Of a DNA stretch of 64,000 bases, positions 34,346-46,089 are shown one piece after another (positions within the stretch are counted from its first letter, which is position 1; every line of letters begins with the position of its first letter). This DNA is from Manis javanica (taxonomy: Eukaryota; Chordata; Mammalia; Pholidota; Manidae), in contig NC_133157.1 of NCBI RefSeq assembly GCF_040802235.1, positions 29,033,501 through 29,097,500 on the forward strand, read 5' to 3'. The notes under the pieces are model-generated. The model had not been told where the DNA came from. It saw only the letters and a list, made by a program, of their open reading frames with translations, and made no database searches. Both the position numbers and the translations under genes were made by a program.

Positions 34346-35904
34346 ATTCATTCATTCAACAAACACCAAGTATAATGCATTGAGCTTCATGTCTATCTCC
34401 CTGCTCAAAAAATATTTTACTATGGAAATATCAGAGATCTTTTTCCATGCCCCAGCACTCCTGAAGGATGAAACACTCACCTTAATAACAGTGACTCACT
34501 GCAGGAATAATTCGCAGAATTGGAGCAAGGCACACCATGCTTAAAAGAAGTGTCAGATTGTCTAAGTTTTGTGAGTATAGTTTTAAAAAGTTTTCCTTCT
34601 CCAACTCTCAAGATTTGGAGATGTCTCGCCTGAATCCAGAGAAACACAGGCTAATAATCACCAGCAAACTCATAAGACCTGGTCTTCTAGACCTTCCACA
34701 AGCATGTGCAAATAACTGTTTCTAATTCATGACATCCTGTTGAGATTCAGATGTCCAGAAAGCATAAGACCTCTGGGAATAGAAATGTGTGGGTGTGTTA
34801 TTAAAAAAAAAATCAATAAATATAAATCGTTATACTAAAAATCATTTTCCTGTTATCTATATAGAAAGACAGATACATATCCAAGTTATCACCATTTACA
34901 GATGAATTAAACTCCAATTCAGAATTGATTTTTCCATTGAAACAATGTTATCTGTGGCTATTAAGACCATAGGCCAGGCCACAAAAGCCTGTTTGACCCA
35001 TAGTATAACATAACTCTGGTATTAATAGTTCTATAGACACTAAACACATCTGTTACATGCTCCTTCTGTTTGAGACTGAGGGGTGTGGAGTGAAGATGAT
35101 CTAGCTTTGGGTTGTAACTTCTGAATCTTCTGCATACTCTTAAACAACCTTTCAGAATCTCAGTTTCCTCCATATTAAATTATAAATCATTCCTTAAACA
35201 GGTTATTTATTGAGTGCCTACTAGGCCATTTTAAGTAATTGATACTGATTTCAGTGAGTTAATATACATAAAAACACTTTTAAATGCAAACTTAAAAAAC
35301 AGATAAGAAACATTTTTATTGAAACATTTCTTTCTTTAAGAAAACATTTCCAGTTCCACTTTTGGAAAGCCAGGATGCATATTCCCCATTACTAACTTGA
35401 CAGTAGGAAGAGCCCACCCTTTTTCTGTCCCCCTGCACTGAAGCAGAGTGGTCATACGGTAAGTCCTAAATGATCAGCAGCAGCTACAGAGGAGAGAACA
35501 AGGTTTCATGCTTCCCAAACAGGGACTAAAAAAATGCTTTTCCCCTTAGGCATGTGCCCATCTTAGGCCTGAAGGTGATGAAGGGACTATGAGGAACAGA
35601 CAGGATGGGACACTGGAAGTCAAACATCAAAGCTAAGACTGCCTGTTAATATTCATGAAACTACATTAGTTAAGATTTAAGATTGCAGCAGTTTCTAAAT
35701 GATACTTCATAATGGATTGGGGTACTGGAAAATAATCAAATACCATTCTAACCTTCATTCCAAGTCTGTCTTCTAACACTTGCTGAGCAGGAGCCATTTA
35801 AACATCTCTGCATCTCCATCTTTAAGAACCACTATAGGTTTAGCCCCAGCCCAGGCCAGGAGAACCCTAAAGGTCCCCTCCATTCAAAGTAACACTAGGA
35901 GAGA

Positions 35905-38900
35905 TTGGCTTAAAGATGGCAGCATGAGAGGTGAGACAGAAACCTCCCCCCAAAGCCACGTGTAATTTGAAAATAGAGCAAATAACAACTAATAGTGAAA
36001 GCAACAGGAAAGAAGGCTGCTACAGACTGCCTACATCTGGGGAAAAGAGCAGACTTCAAGGAAAAGGGTAAAATACCAAAGCCACAATCTGGTGGGACCC
36101 AAGCCTTTCCCCCACCCCAGCTCACCACTAAGAGGAAGAGAAACAGAGCAGGAGGGGGCGGAGGCCTAAGACTGCTGAACACCCAGCCCTGGAGATCTGC
36201 TCTGGGAGGATGAACCTACATAACATGGTGATCTGGAAATTAGTGCGGTAGGAAAGCTAAGACAGGAGAACTACTTGGAGAGATTGAGACTCCAGCTGCT
36301 TGTGGAAAATAGGTACCCACAACTGGCCTCTGTGGGTGGAACAAAAGAAAGATGGGCACTCTGAGAGAACTTCTAACAGTGAGAAGGCTGCTAAAGGGGC
36401 AAGGATAGCACAGAGCTTACTGCTCGGGAGAGAGGACAGGAGGACGAAATTGTCCAGGTGCACTCAGCACAGCAGGTTGGGAACTTTCAGGAGCTTCAGG
36501 TGCTTTACCCCACTGGCTGGCAGTTAAGCTCTAAGGACCCCCACCACGATATGCAGCCTGCCATTCCTTCCTCCAGGCTGGCACTGGTTTGCAAACCTGC
36601 TGCCCTTCTGTCATTGCACCAGGCCAGCCAGAGGGGAGCCCCGCCTATGGCAGCTACAAGGGTGCAGTATAGAGGCTTCTTGAATGTTCAGCCTACTGGT
36701 CCTAGTAGTGGAGGCAAGCACTGTAGCAGGGCAGCAGGAAAGAGCTCTTTCCTCCTGGCAGGCATCAGTGCCACTTGCCTAAAACCCCCACCATTGCTTC
36801 AGGGACTGAGCAGCTCTGGATAGTACAACTTCTGGACACTAGAGGGCGCCACCTACACCAACTTATTTTTACAAATACAAAACATCAAAGAACCTCGTAC
36901 AAATTAAAATCCCACAAACACCAAAAAGAGGGCTAGTGAAAAGAAACTCATGAATCTTCATGGAAAATATTTCAAAATGCATATCATAACCATGCCTACA
37001 GAGCTACAGAAAAATATTCAAGACCTCAGGGAAGAATTCAAGAAAGAGATAGAAATTTTGAAAAATACAGTATCCAAAATGAAACATACAATGGAGGGAT
37101 TTAAGCAGATTAGATAAAGAAAAAGACATGGTAAATGAAATAGAAATTAGAGAACAGGAAAGAAGCTGAGGCCCAAAGAGAAAAAAGGATCCCTAGGAAT
37201 GAAAGTATATTAACAGAACAGTGTAACCAATCCACATAGACCAATATTCACTTTATAGGGGTACCAAAAGAAGAATAGAGAGAAAAAAGAATAGAAAGTG
37301 TCTTTGAGGAGGTAATTGCTGAAAAATTCCCCAATCTGGGAAAGGAGATAGTTTCTCAGGCCATGGAGGTGCACATATCTCCCAACACAAAGGACCCAAG
37401 GAAGACAACAGTAAGACATATAGTAATTAAGATGGCAAAGATCAAGGATAAGGACAGAATATTAAAAGCAGTCAGAGAGAGAATAAAGATCACATACAAA
37501 GGAAAACCTATCAGGCTATCATCAGACTTCTCAACAGAAACCTTACAAGCCAGAGGGATTAAACAATTTGTAGATAAGCAGAAGTTGAGAGAATTTACCT
37601 CCCACAAACCATCTCTACAGTGTATTTTGGAGGGACTGCTATAGGTGGAAGTGCTCCTAAGGCTAAATAGCTGTCACCAGAGAAAATAAAACCACAGTAA
37701 AGGAAGTAGACCAATTAATTACTAAGCAAATGCAAAATTAAATCAACTACCCTCAAAGTCATTCAAGGGACAAAGAGTACAGAATATGATACCTAATATA
37801 TAAAGAATGGAGGAGGAAGAAAAAGGAGGAAAAAAACCTTTAGAAGGTGTTTTAAAATCATACTGAGTTAAGTTAGACTGTTAGATAGTAAAGAAGCTAT
37901 TCTTGAACCTTTGGTAACCACAAATCTAAAGCCTGCAGTGGCAATAAGGACATATCTATCGATAATCACCCTAAATGTAAATGGTCTAAATGCACCAATC
38001 AAAAGACAGAGTTACTGACTGGGTAAAAAAACAAGACCCATCACATGTTGCCTACAAGAAACTCACTTCAAGCCCAAAGCTGTACACACACAGACTAAAA
38101 GTGAAGGGATGAAAAAGATATTTCATGGAAATTCATACAATTTAATATGTGATAATAAAAATTAATAATTTCATTATTTATAAATAATAGGGAGAAAAAA
38201 GTTGCAGTATTTGTATCAGATAAAATAGACTTCAAAACAAAAAGTCAGAAGAGACAAAGAAGGACATTACACAATGATAAAGGAGTCACTCCAACAAGAG
38301 GATATAGCCATTATAAATATCTATGCACCCAACACAGGATCACCTACATGTGTGTAACAAACACTAACAGAATTAAAGGGGAAATAGAATGCAATGCATT
38401 CATTTTAGGAGACTTCAACACACCACTCACTCCAAAGTACAGATCAACCAGAAAGAATATTAGCAAGGGGACAGAGGTACTGAATAACACATTAGAACAG
38501 ATGGATGTAACAGACATCTTCAGAACACTCCACTCAAAAGCAGCAGGATACACGTTCTCAAGTACACAAGGAACATTTTCAACAGTAGATCATATACTAG
38601 GCCACAAAAAGAGCCTCAGTAAATTCAGAAGGATTGAAATTGTGCCAACCAGCTTCTCAGACCACAAAGGTATAGAAATAAATTCTGCAAAGAATACAAA
38701 AAAGCCCACAAACACATGCAGGCTTAACAACGTTCTCCTAAATAAGCAATGGATCAATGACCAAATAAAAACAGAGATCAAGTAATATACAGATACAAAT
38801 GAAAACAATAACTCAATTCCACAAAATCTGTGAGATACAGCAAAGGCCATGCTAAGAGGAAAGTATACTGCAAGACAGGCTTGCCTCAGGAAAGAAAAAC

Positions 38901-39656
38901 AATCCCATATGAACAGTCTAAACTCACAATTAATGAAACTAGAAAAAGAAGAAAAAGAGGCCCAAGGTCAGTAGAAGGAATGACATAATAAAGATCAGAG
39001 CAGAAATAAATAAAATTGAGAATAAAACAATAGAAAGAATCAATGAAAGCAGGAGCTGGTTCTTTAAGAAAATTGACAAAATAGATAAACACCTAGCCAG
39101 ACTTATCAAGGAAAAAAGAGAGTCTTCTCACATGAACAGAATCAGAAATGAGAAAGGAAAAATCACTATGGACACCAGAAAATAAAAAGAATTATTAGAG
39201 GATACTATGAAAAATTATATGCTAACAAACTGGATAAGAAGAAGTGGACTTTCTAGAAAAATACAACCGAAACAGAAAATATAAATAGACCAATTACCAG
39301 CAATGAAATTGAATTGGTAATCAATAAACTATGTAAGAACAAAACCCCTGGAGCAGATGGCTTCACTGCGGAATTTTATCAAACATTTAGTGAAGACCTA
39401 ATACACATCCTCCTTAAAGTTTTCCAAAAAGTAGAAGAGGAAGGAATACTTCCAAACTCATTCTATGAGGCCAGCATCACTCTAATACCAAAACCAGGCA
39501 AAGACACCACCACAAAAGAAAATTACAGACCAGTATCCCTCATGAACACAGATGTAAAAATACTCAACAAAATATTAACAAACTGAGTTCAAAAATCCAT
39601 CATAGAGATCATCCATCATGATCAAGTAGGATTTATTCCAGGGATGCAAGGATGGT
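35905..39656 (+). mobile_element. LINE-1 with 5' end but truncated 3' end, inactive
   Basis: This is a + strand L1. Its 5' untranslated region begins near 35905 with 'gcttaaagatggcagcatga'. A decayed ORF1 follows, whose C-terminal part is open at 37363-37644 and shows KGKPIRLSSDFSTETLQARG. ORF2 starts near 37950 ('ataatcaccctaaatgtaaa'). Its endonuclease domain keeps the GDFN and SDH motifs in an open piece at 38348-38785. The first reverse-transcriptase blocks are open at 39314-39586 ([26 protein letters not shown]). The copy ends at about 39656, before the catalytic YADD/FADD box, with no 3' UTR or poly(A). Frameshifts and stops occur throughout, so it makes no functional protein. Confidence 0.92.
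36837..36850 (+). promoter_or_regulatory. CTCF-like motif inside the L1 5' region
   Basis: ACACTAGAGGGCGCC fits the CTCF core CCASYAGRKGGCRS with one mismatch at the first base. It lies at the end of the L1 5' untranslated region and points along the + strand. Confidence 0.45.
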
Positions 39657-39669
39657 AGAATCTTAGAAA

Positions 39670-40005
39670 ACCCAGATAAAAAATACAGATTTCCAAACTT
39701 ATCAAATCTGAACCCCTGAGGCTGGAGCTTAGAAATCTAAAAACAAACCTCACTCGTGATTGTGTCCAAAGGTGATTCTGAATATCATATTTGGAGACCA
39801 CATTATTCGAGAGTCTCCCCAAATATGATTTTCAAACTGACTCAAATACTCAACACAAAATTGCATTAGGTGATTTTTAAAGTGTAGGTTCTTGGCCTCA
39901 CTGAATTGCATTAAGTTATATGCTATGGCCTGATTTTTTTTTTTTAACAAAAAAACTCCCCTGGGTAATCCATATATCACAGTACAGTTTGAGAATCAAT
40001 GACCT
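39670..40005 (+). mobile_element. hAT-type (MER5-like) DNA transposon relic
   Basis: Features of MER5-type elements are seen: 'aaatctgaacccctgaggct', 'aaaggtgattctgaatatca' and a terminal 'gtttgagaatcaatgacctg'. A T run at 39936-39947 interrupts it. Confidence 0.6.
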
Positions 40006-40009
40006 GGGG

Positions 40010-40457
40010 CAGAGGTCTCAAGCTTGGGTGCCTTATAGGGGCCATGAAGGTAATGGAAATATGAAAAACAGCCCCAAATAATACAGTAGGGAGTAGTAAA
40101 AGTCATAGGTAACTGAAGAGTGCCTGACCTTTCTAAAGGAGGCAGCCAGCCACCACTCAGCTGCAACCAGCTGTTGCTCGTAAAGATGTTTCAAAAATTC
40201 TGAATTTGCAAAAGATGCCAAACTTACTTTTTTAATCTAAAAAGTCCTTAAATGTTGACAACTCACTTCTTTCAGTTTTATTAAAATATAATTGACAAAA
40301 GTGTAAGATACTTAAAGCATATAACATGGTAATTTGATACACATACACATTGTGAAGGATTCTCCCCATTGAGTTAATAAAGTAATGCATGTTTTAAAAT
40401 ACAGTCTGCAGGCCTGATAGGGCTGGAGGGTCACCAGTTTGACACTTCTGAACTAGG
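40010..40457 (+). mobile_element. hAT-type element with terminal inverted repeats, interrupted by an L1 fragment
   Basis: The left end 'cagaggtctcaagcttgggt' and the complement of the right end, 'cagaagtgtcaaactggtga', are imperfect inverted repeats typical of hAT elements. A block at about 40268-40397 ('ttattaaaatataattgaca') looks like an L1-derived fragment lying within it. Confidence 0.6.
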
Positions 40458-40459
40458 AA

Positions 40460-42395
40460 ATATCAATGCATTTGTCGTAGGTAAGCATTAATCAGAAATC
40501 CCTTAGTGACTGGCTAAGCAATAGAGATGACAGGCCTGTAACCATATTAAGTATAGTAGCTTTAAGTTGCAGCTGGAAAGAACTAGAAGTACATATTGTA
40601 AAGAGAGGTGGCTACCCCCATTTGAAAGCAAGAGAGCAAGAGGAACAAAAGGCACTAAAAGATAATGAATGTAATCCATTCCAGGTGTGCTCATAACTGA
40701 ATCTTAGAAACTTTACTTACCAAATAGAGGTAATGAGATATAACTACCCACAGTGTTTGAGGTATTGATACAGTAGAACAGTTAATATCAAGTGGATTAG
40801 CAACATCATCTGACATATAATAAACACTCAATTTTTTTAAGTGCTAGTTCCCTTACTTTCCCTTTCCATAAGCCTCTGTTCCTGTCATGTCTCCATATCT
40901 TGGGAAGCCCATTATCACCTTTATTTGATTAACTGCATATTATCCCAAGCTTTTTGAGATGCCTAGAATGTTGACATTTAAGTTTGTTTTTGTTTTATGA
41001 TTTTTGTCATAAAATGTTCCACAATAAAGATCTTTGTTAATTGATCTTTGAACTTTGTTAACTTTGTAGATTATTTTCTTAAAATAGATTCTTGGAAGAG
41101 GAAAATAAATGCTAAATAATTGGAGTATTTCCAGGGATCTTCTTTATATGAAGTACAAGAACAGTATTTTTTCTACACCCTTATATATCTCAGCATGTCT
41201 TTGTTATTTTTCTTACAATTAAAGAAAGATTGTCTCGGTGTAAAATACCCAAATTTAATTAGATGTCACTTTATTGTCTTTGCCCATTAATGTGACAGAG
41301 ATGAGAAAACCATGATATTTATGGGTTGCCCCTTTACAAGTCACTTTTTTTTCTTCCTAAATGTTTGATAGTTTTTTTTATAAAAACATTTTGTTAGGTA
41401 TGTCTAAGTATAGTTCATTTTATTTTTAGTTTGCTAAGAATAAGGTGAGTCCCTCAAATAGACTTTTTTTAAACAAAAGTTTTCTTTGTATATATCTTTC
41501 ATTAGTCTTTCTGTTCCAGTGATTATGGTTTCTTAGATACACATAATTCTTAAGTTTATCCCCCATATATAGGTGACCAAATTATATCTAAATCAGGACA
41601 ATTTTGGAAGTGAAAAAGGGGAGCAGTTAATAATTACATAGGACAGTAGTCATAAAACAGGAACTGTCTGAGTACAAACTGAGACACATAGTCATCCTAC
41701 CCATCCTTTTTTATTACTTACACTTCTTGATCCTTTTGATCTATATCCTGAAAGATTTCCTAAATTTTGTTTCCCTATCACTAATTTAGTGCTTTGCAAT
41801 ATTTATCATGCCTTTTATGCTTCCAAAGCATATGTGAAACCTATTATAGGAATTTTTAGTTTCTGTTTCTTTCCACTTAACACTGTTCTTTTTCATTCCA
41901 TCCTGTTGTTGATCTCAACATGTTTTCCTTTTGTGAATTACTCATGTTTCATAAAAGTCATGTTATCCTGCTTATTGTTTAAATGTCGGAGTTTTTGTGG
42001 TTGGTTTTTTTACCCCCTAATTTTCCTTTGGCTTTTAAAATAAATCATTTTTAGAGTATGTCTTTCCTTTTCTTTGCCTGTTTTACAGCATTTGTATAGG
42101 GCCCATGTTTTTGGTTTCAATTGGATTGGGGAAGGATTTTTCTAGAATAGGAAATCTATGTATACCCTTTGTTTGCCTACCAACGGGTTGCTTAGATTGC
42201 TAATTGACTTAGTCTGAATTCACTTATGTTCTGGATGAATGACCTTCTAACAAGTACAGCTGGACATGTGCTGGACATATGCACATCACCCAAACCAAAT
42301 CCCAGTCTTTAGCCGTCATTAAGTATGTGGTATGCCTCTGCTGAAGTGAGCTGGAATTTGCTTCTCCACTGCTGAATTTCTTTCTGATAATATGA
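40460..42395. other. AT-rich intron sequence, possible old LINE remains
   Basis: T-rich stretches at about 41200-42080 may be decayed LINE sequence on the - strand, but no domain can be read. A short block near 41575-41700 resembles an old DNA-element end ('tcaggacaattttggaagtg'). Nothing else is supported. Confidence 0.35.
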
Positions 42396-42565
42396 ATCAG
42401 TAGCTCTTAATTAGTTCCTCAACCTAGGTAGCCTTTTCAGAATACACACGTGTTCCATCCTAAATCTGTTGGCTCAAAGTCTTAGGAGATATAGGCTTGT
42501 GTATGTAAAAAAATTACTCAGGTGTTTCTGATGTGCACTCTTAGTATAAGAATCAATGATCTGAA
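42395..42565 (+). mobile_element. hAT-type (MER5-like) fragment
   Basis: A decayed copy is suggested by 'cagtagctcttaattagttc' at the start and 'ctcaggtgtttctgatgtgc' followed by 'gaatcaatgatctg' at the end. Confidence 0.55.
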
Positions 42566-42859
42566 CCAATGAAAAACTTAAGGGAAAAATAAAAACACAG
42601 CAGTTGGTTTACATGTCTACTAGGGTGATTTCTGTTTCTGCTGTCTTCTGTGGTGCTCTTCTTGTGGAAATTAAACCTCTCCCATACATACTTCTCTTGT
42701 AGATGCAGTTTCTATCTAGATGTATGAATAAAAATACTAATCAGAGGAAGGAAATGATTGAATGTCATTCTGAATAATTCAAAAAACAGAACCCCTGCAG
42801 TAGAGGAGCCATGGTGGTGACTCTTGTATTTGAACTAAGTGATAAAAGGAAAGAGATTA

Positions 42860-43095
42860 TAGTCATTTTAAGAGTTTAGAGCCTGAGGACTCAGCTTACC
42901 TGAGTTTAAGTCCCATCTCTGATTATTCACTGATTCCTAAGTCACTTCACTTCTCTCTGTGCCTTAGTTTCTTCATCTATAAGATAGTGATAATAGGATC
43001 TATTTCATTTTGTTTATAGGAAGATGAAATAACTTACAGGACATTAAGAAATGCCTGGTACATATTAAGTGTTCAAGAAAAATAAGCTGCCATTA
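42860..43095 (+). repeat. MIR SINE
   Basis: It is a nearly complete + strand MIR: 'tttagagcctgaggactcag', 'tgagtttaagtcccatctct', 'gccttagtttcttcatctat', 'gatagtgataataggatcta' and 'aatgcctggtacatattaag'. Confidence 0.92.
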
Positions 43096-43629
43096 TTTTC
43101 AGATACAATATCAATTTCATATTTCTTTGGTTTGACTGCTTTTCAGTTTGTGTAACATCCCTTCCATTCTAACATAACTTGATTGTTAATAGAAGATTTT
43201 AGGCTTTTCTCTAAAAAGTGAGTTTTCACTTTTGTGTCTTATTTTATATTTCAGTGGAAAGTTGAGGAATGCTGTATCAGATTAGTTCCTGCATTTTATT
43301 GCAATCTGTGGACAAATTCTCAAAGGGTTATCCATCACTGTAGTTTTGGCTTGAACAGACAATCAATCATTTCATTTCTATCCATGCCTTCTTGCCATTT
43401 CCTACTGGCTGCCTTGTCTACCTTATTTCTTGTTCCACCTAGTTCTGTGGCTTTGGAGCAGTAACCTGGTTTGAAACATGCCAATACTGGATAAGCTACT
43501 GAAGTCCAGGAAGAAAGTTGTTCTGTGTGGTTCTAAAGGCCTCCATGGGTGATATTACTAGGAGGGAAGTTTAGCTTAAAACCAAGATCATTCCTAAACT
43601 CTCCAAGTGATTAAATAAACTGCCAGATA

Positions 43630-44310
43630 TTGAGTGTATCAGTAAGGGCCCCTCCAGAAGTAGAAACCACATGATTATTTAAAGAGGAATTTTAATATAG
43701 TGAATTATTAACTACATACAGAGTTGTTAGTCAAGTAACTGGAAAGATAACAAGAACTTGTGTGAAGATAACAATTCCTGGAAGCAATTACCATCCCTAC
43801 ACTGAGGAAACAATGGGACAAGGCTGGAAATACTGGCATTTAGAAGCTTAAAAGAAGAGCCCTGTGAGCAGAAAGTGAGCTATCTGAGAAAAGGAGTGAG
43901 GGTGACTCTGAGCTCCAAGAAGAGGGTCCTAAGGGGCTCATATCCAGACCTCTAACTGGTTCTTTGGAGTTGGTACTTCTGAGGCTGCAGGGGTCTGTTT
44001 GTACTGGAAAAGCTGCACTGGATTTAATGCTGCTCTGGGAAGGAAATGCTCAACAGGTGAAGAAGAATTACTAGCGTGATGCTTAAAGGAACAGCAGACT
44101 GACAGTAAAACCACAGGAAGCAATTAGGAAGTGAACAGGCGGAAGCAAGTCCTTTGTATCCCTCCACTTGCAGTCTCCCTCTAGTGGCCTGTATTGGCAG
44201 AGCCTAAGATCCCGCTGGCAAAGCACAAACGTGATTTGTAAAGTACTAGCTCCGACATCCCAAAGCAGAGAAAAGGTGGGTTTGGAGCTGAAAGGTAATA
44301 ACGATATCTG
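43630..44310. repeat. Probable ancient interspersed repeat, family not assigned
   Basis: The block opens 'gtaagggcccctccagaagt' and includes 'ctgcaggggtctgtttgtac' and 'tctccctctagtggcctgta'. It has the look of an old mammalian repeat, but I cannot name the family. A weak CTCF-like string lies at 44173-44187 on the - strand. Confidence 0.35.
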
Positions 44311-44344
44311 GCACAATGAATCACTCAAAGAAATAGTAGAATGA

Positions 44345-44590
44345 TTGCTAGCATTCATTACAACATTGCTATGTGTTAGGCATCGTGCATTTTAATCTTG
44401 CATTCTTACTAATCTCATGTAGCTAATATTTTTATCCTCATATTGTTGGTGAAGACATTAGGAGTTACTTGCTTTAGGTCATTTACTTAATAACCTTACT
44501 TTCTTAAGGTCACTCAGCTAGTAAGAGGCACAGCCATCAATCAAGTTCAGCCTTTATAGCTCCAAAGCCTCTACACAGTTCTACCTCTGG
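44345..44590 (-). repeat. MIR SINE
   Basis: Reverse-strand MIR features are 'tgctatgtgttaggcatcgt', 'ttaaggtcactcagctagta' and 'caatcaagttcagcctttat'. Confidence 0.85.
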
Positions 44591-45859
44591 TAGAGGATGC
44601 TACCGTTTCTTCTAACTCTGAGATACATTTGTAAGTAATGTCTCTTTGCTCAACATTGATTTCATTTTGTTTTATTCTCGAAAGTATTGTTTCACAGCAC
44701 TTAACTTGGTATGTTAGGCATGTCTGCCTAACTGCTGAGAACGTGGAGACTGGGCAATTTTCCAAGTCATCTGAACTAAGCAGATAGTTGAATCAGACAA
44801 TAGGGAGTTTAGACAAAATATGTTAAAGTGAATTATTTGCTTTGGCTATCTACTTTGTCTTTAAGATTACCTGGAACAATGCCTGGTTGCCAACTGACTT
44901 TATGCACATAATATCACTGTAATTGTTTGGCAAAATTCCTCTCTCAGGTACCTCATCACCAGAGGTTGACCTTTCTCAGTAGCCTATCTATTAAGAAAGC
45001 TACTTGGGTAAACTTATTATATGCAATTTTGCCATAAATAGAAATCTCTGAGTTGTAGTTTGGATCTATGGTAGAAATTGGAAAGTATCAGCCTACTGCA
45101 GATCTTTAAACTAATATAGCTCTCTGTTTAGATAATGTTATTGTTCTTGAGAATAGATTGGGGACATCAATCATCTCCCAAACCCTACTATATCCACTGG
45201 TGTCTGCAAAAGATTACTAATATTTGCACATATTTTGTCATTTGTGGAGAAAATAAATTTTGTCTTAATTTGTATTTATGCTTGAGACTCAAAAAATATG
45301 AAGAAAAAATTTGCTGATAGAGACAACTTGGTTGGAATACATTATTAACAAATAATAACAAAATCATTATCTGTCACTCAAGATTTTTTGATAGTTGAGA
45401 TTTAGGTCCTTAATTATCTTCGTTTCCTAGTTTCCACTTACCCACCCCTACTGTCTGCCCAGACTCACAAATATCATTTACCTGTAAATATTTCTCCAGT
45501 TTATAAGACTGATGGATCCTGCCAATACTTCAAATCTAATCTCTTTATAGTTCCTTCTTCCAGCCCCCTGAATTACTGGAATTACTTGGAGTTCTCCAAA
45601 ACAAAGGATTTCATGAAAACAGTCTCAAAGAATAATATTAAAATAGATAAGTTGAAGTTTGGGTATCCAGACAATACTTTTTGAAAGACTCTTTACACCA
45701 TCCTATTGCTAGCTCATAAAAATACCATTCCTACATTCTCTAACTGACTTTTTCATGACTGAAAGGAAAGTAAGTGAAGTGTGATATTATGGTAGAGGGT
45801 CTCATTCCCTTTAGGTCTTGCGTACAGGGCATGAGTCCTTTTTGGTATTTGTATAATAA

Positions 45860-46085
45860 AGCAATCACTGTCATTTGATGAGGATTTTACAATTTACACA
45901 GCAATTTTAGTTCACATAAATAGCCTCACATACACATAACAACCTACAATAACTCTAGGAATAAAGTATTACTCCCCACAATACAATGGAGTGATAAAGA
46001 CACTGTAGACTATTTTACCAAGCAAGTATTAAAATGAAATTTTCTGATTGTAAGTCTAGTCCTCTGTCCTCTAAACCACTGCGGA
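45860..46085 (-). repeat. MIR SINE
   Basis: Reverse-strand MIR order is kept though diverged: 'acataaatagcctcacatac', 'aacctacaataactctagga' and 'tctgattgtaagtctagtcc' with 'tctaaaccactg'. Confidence 0.7.
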
Positions 46086-46089
46086 TTCA

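Noticed and set aside
36458..36823. 121-codon open frame inside the L1 5' region
   Set aside because: It lies in L1 untranslated sequence and is not ORF1 or ORF2.
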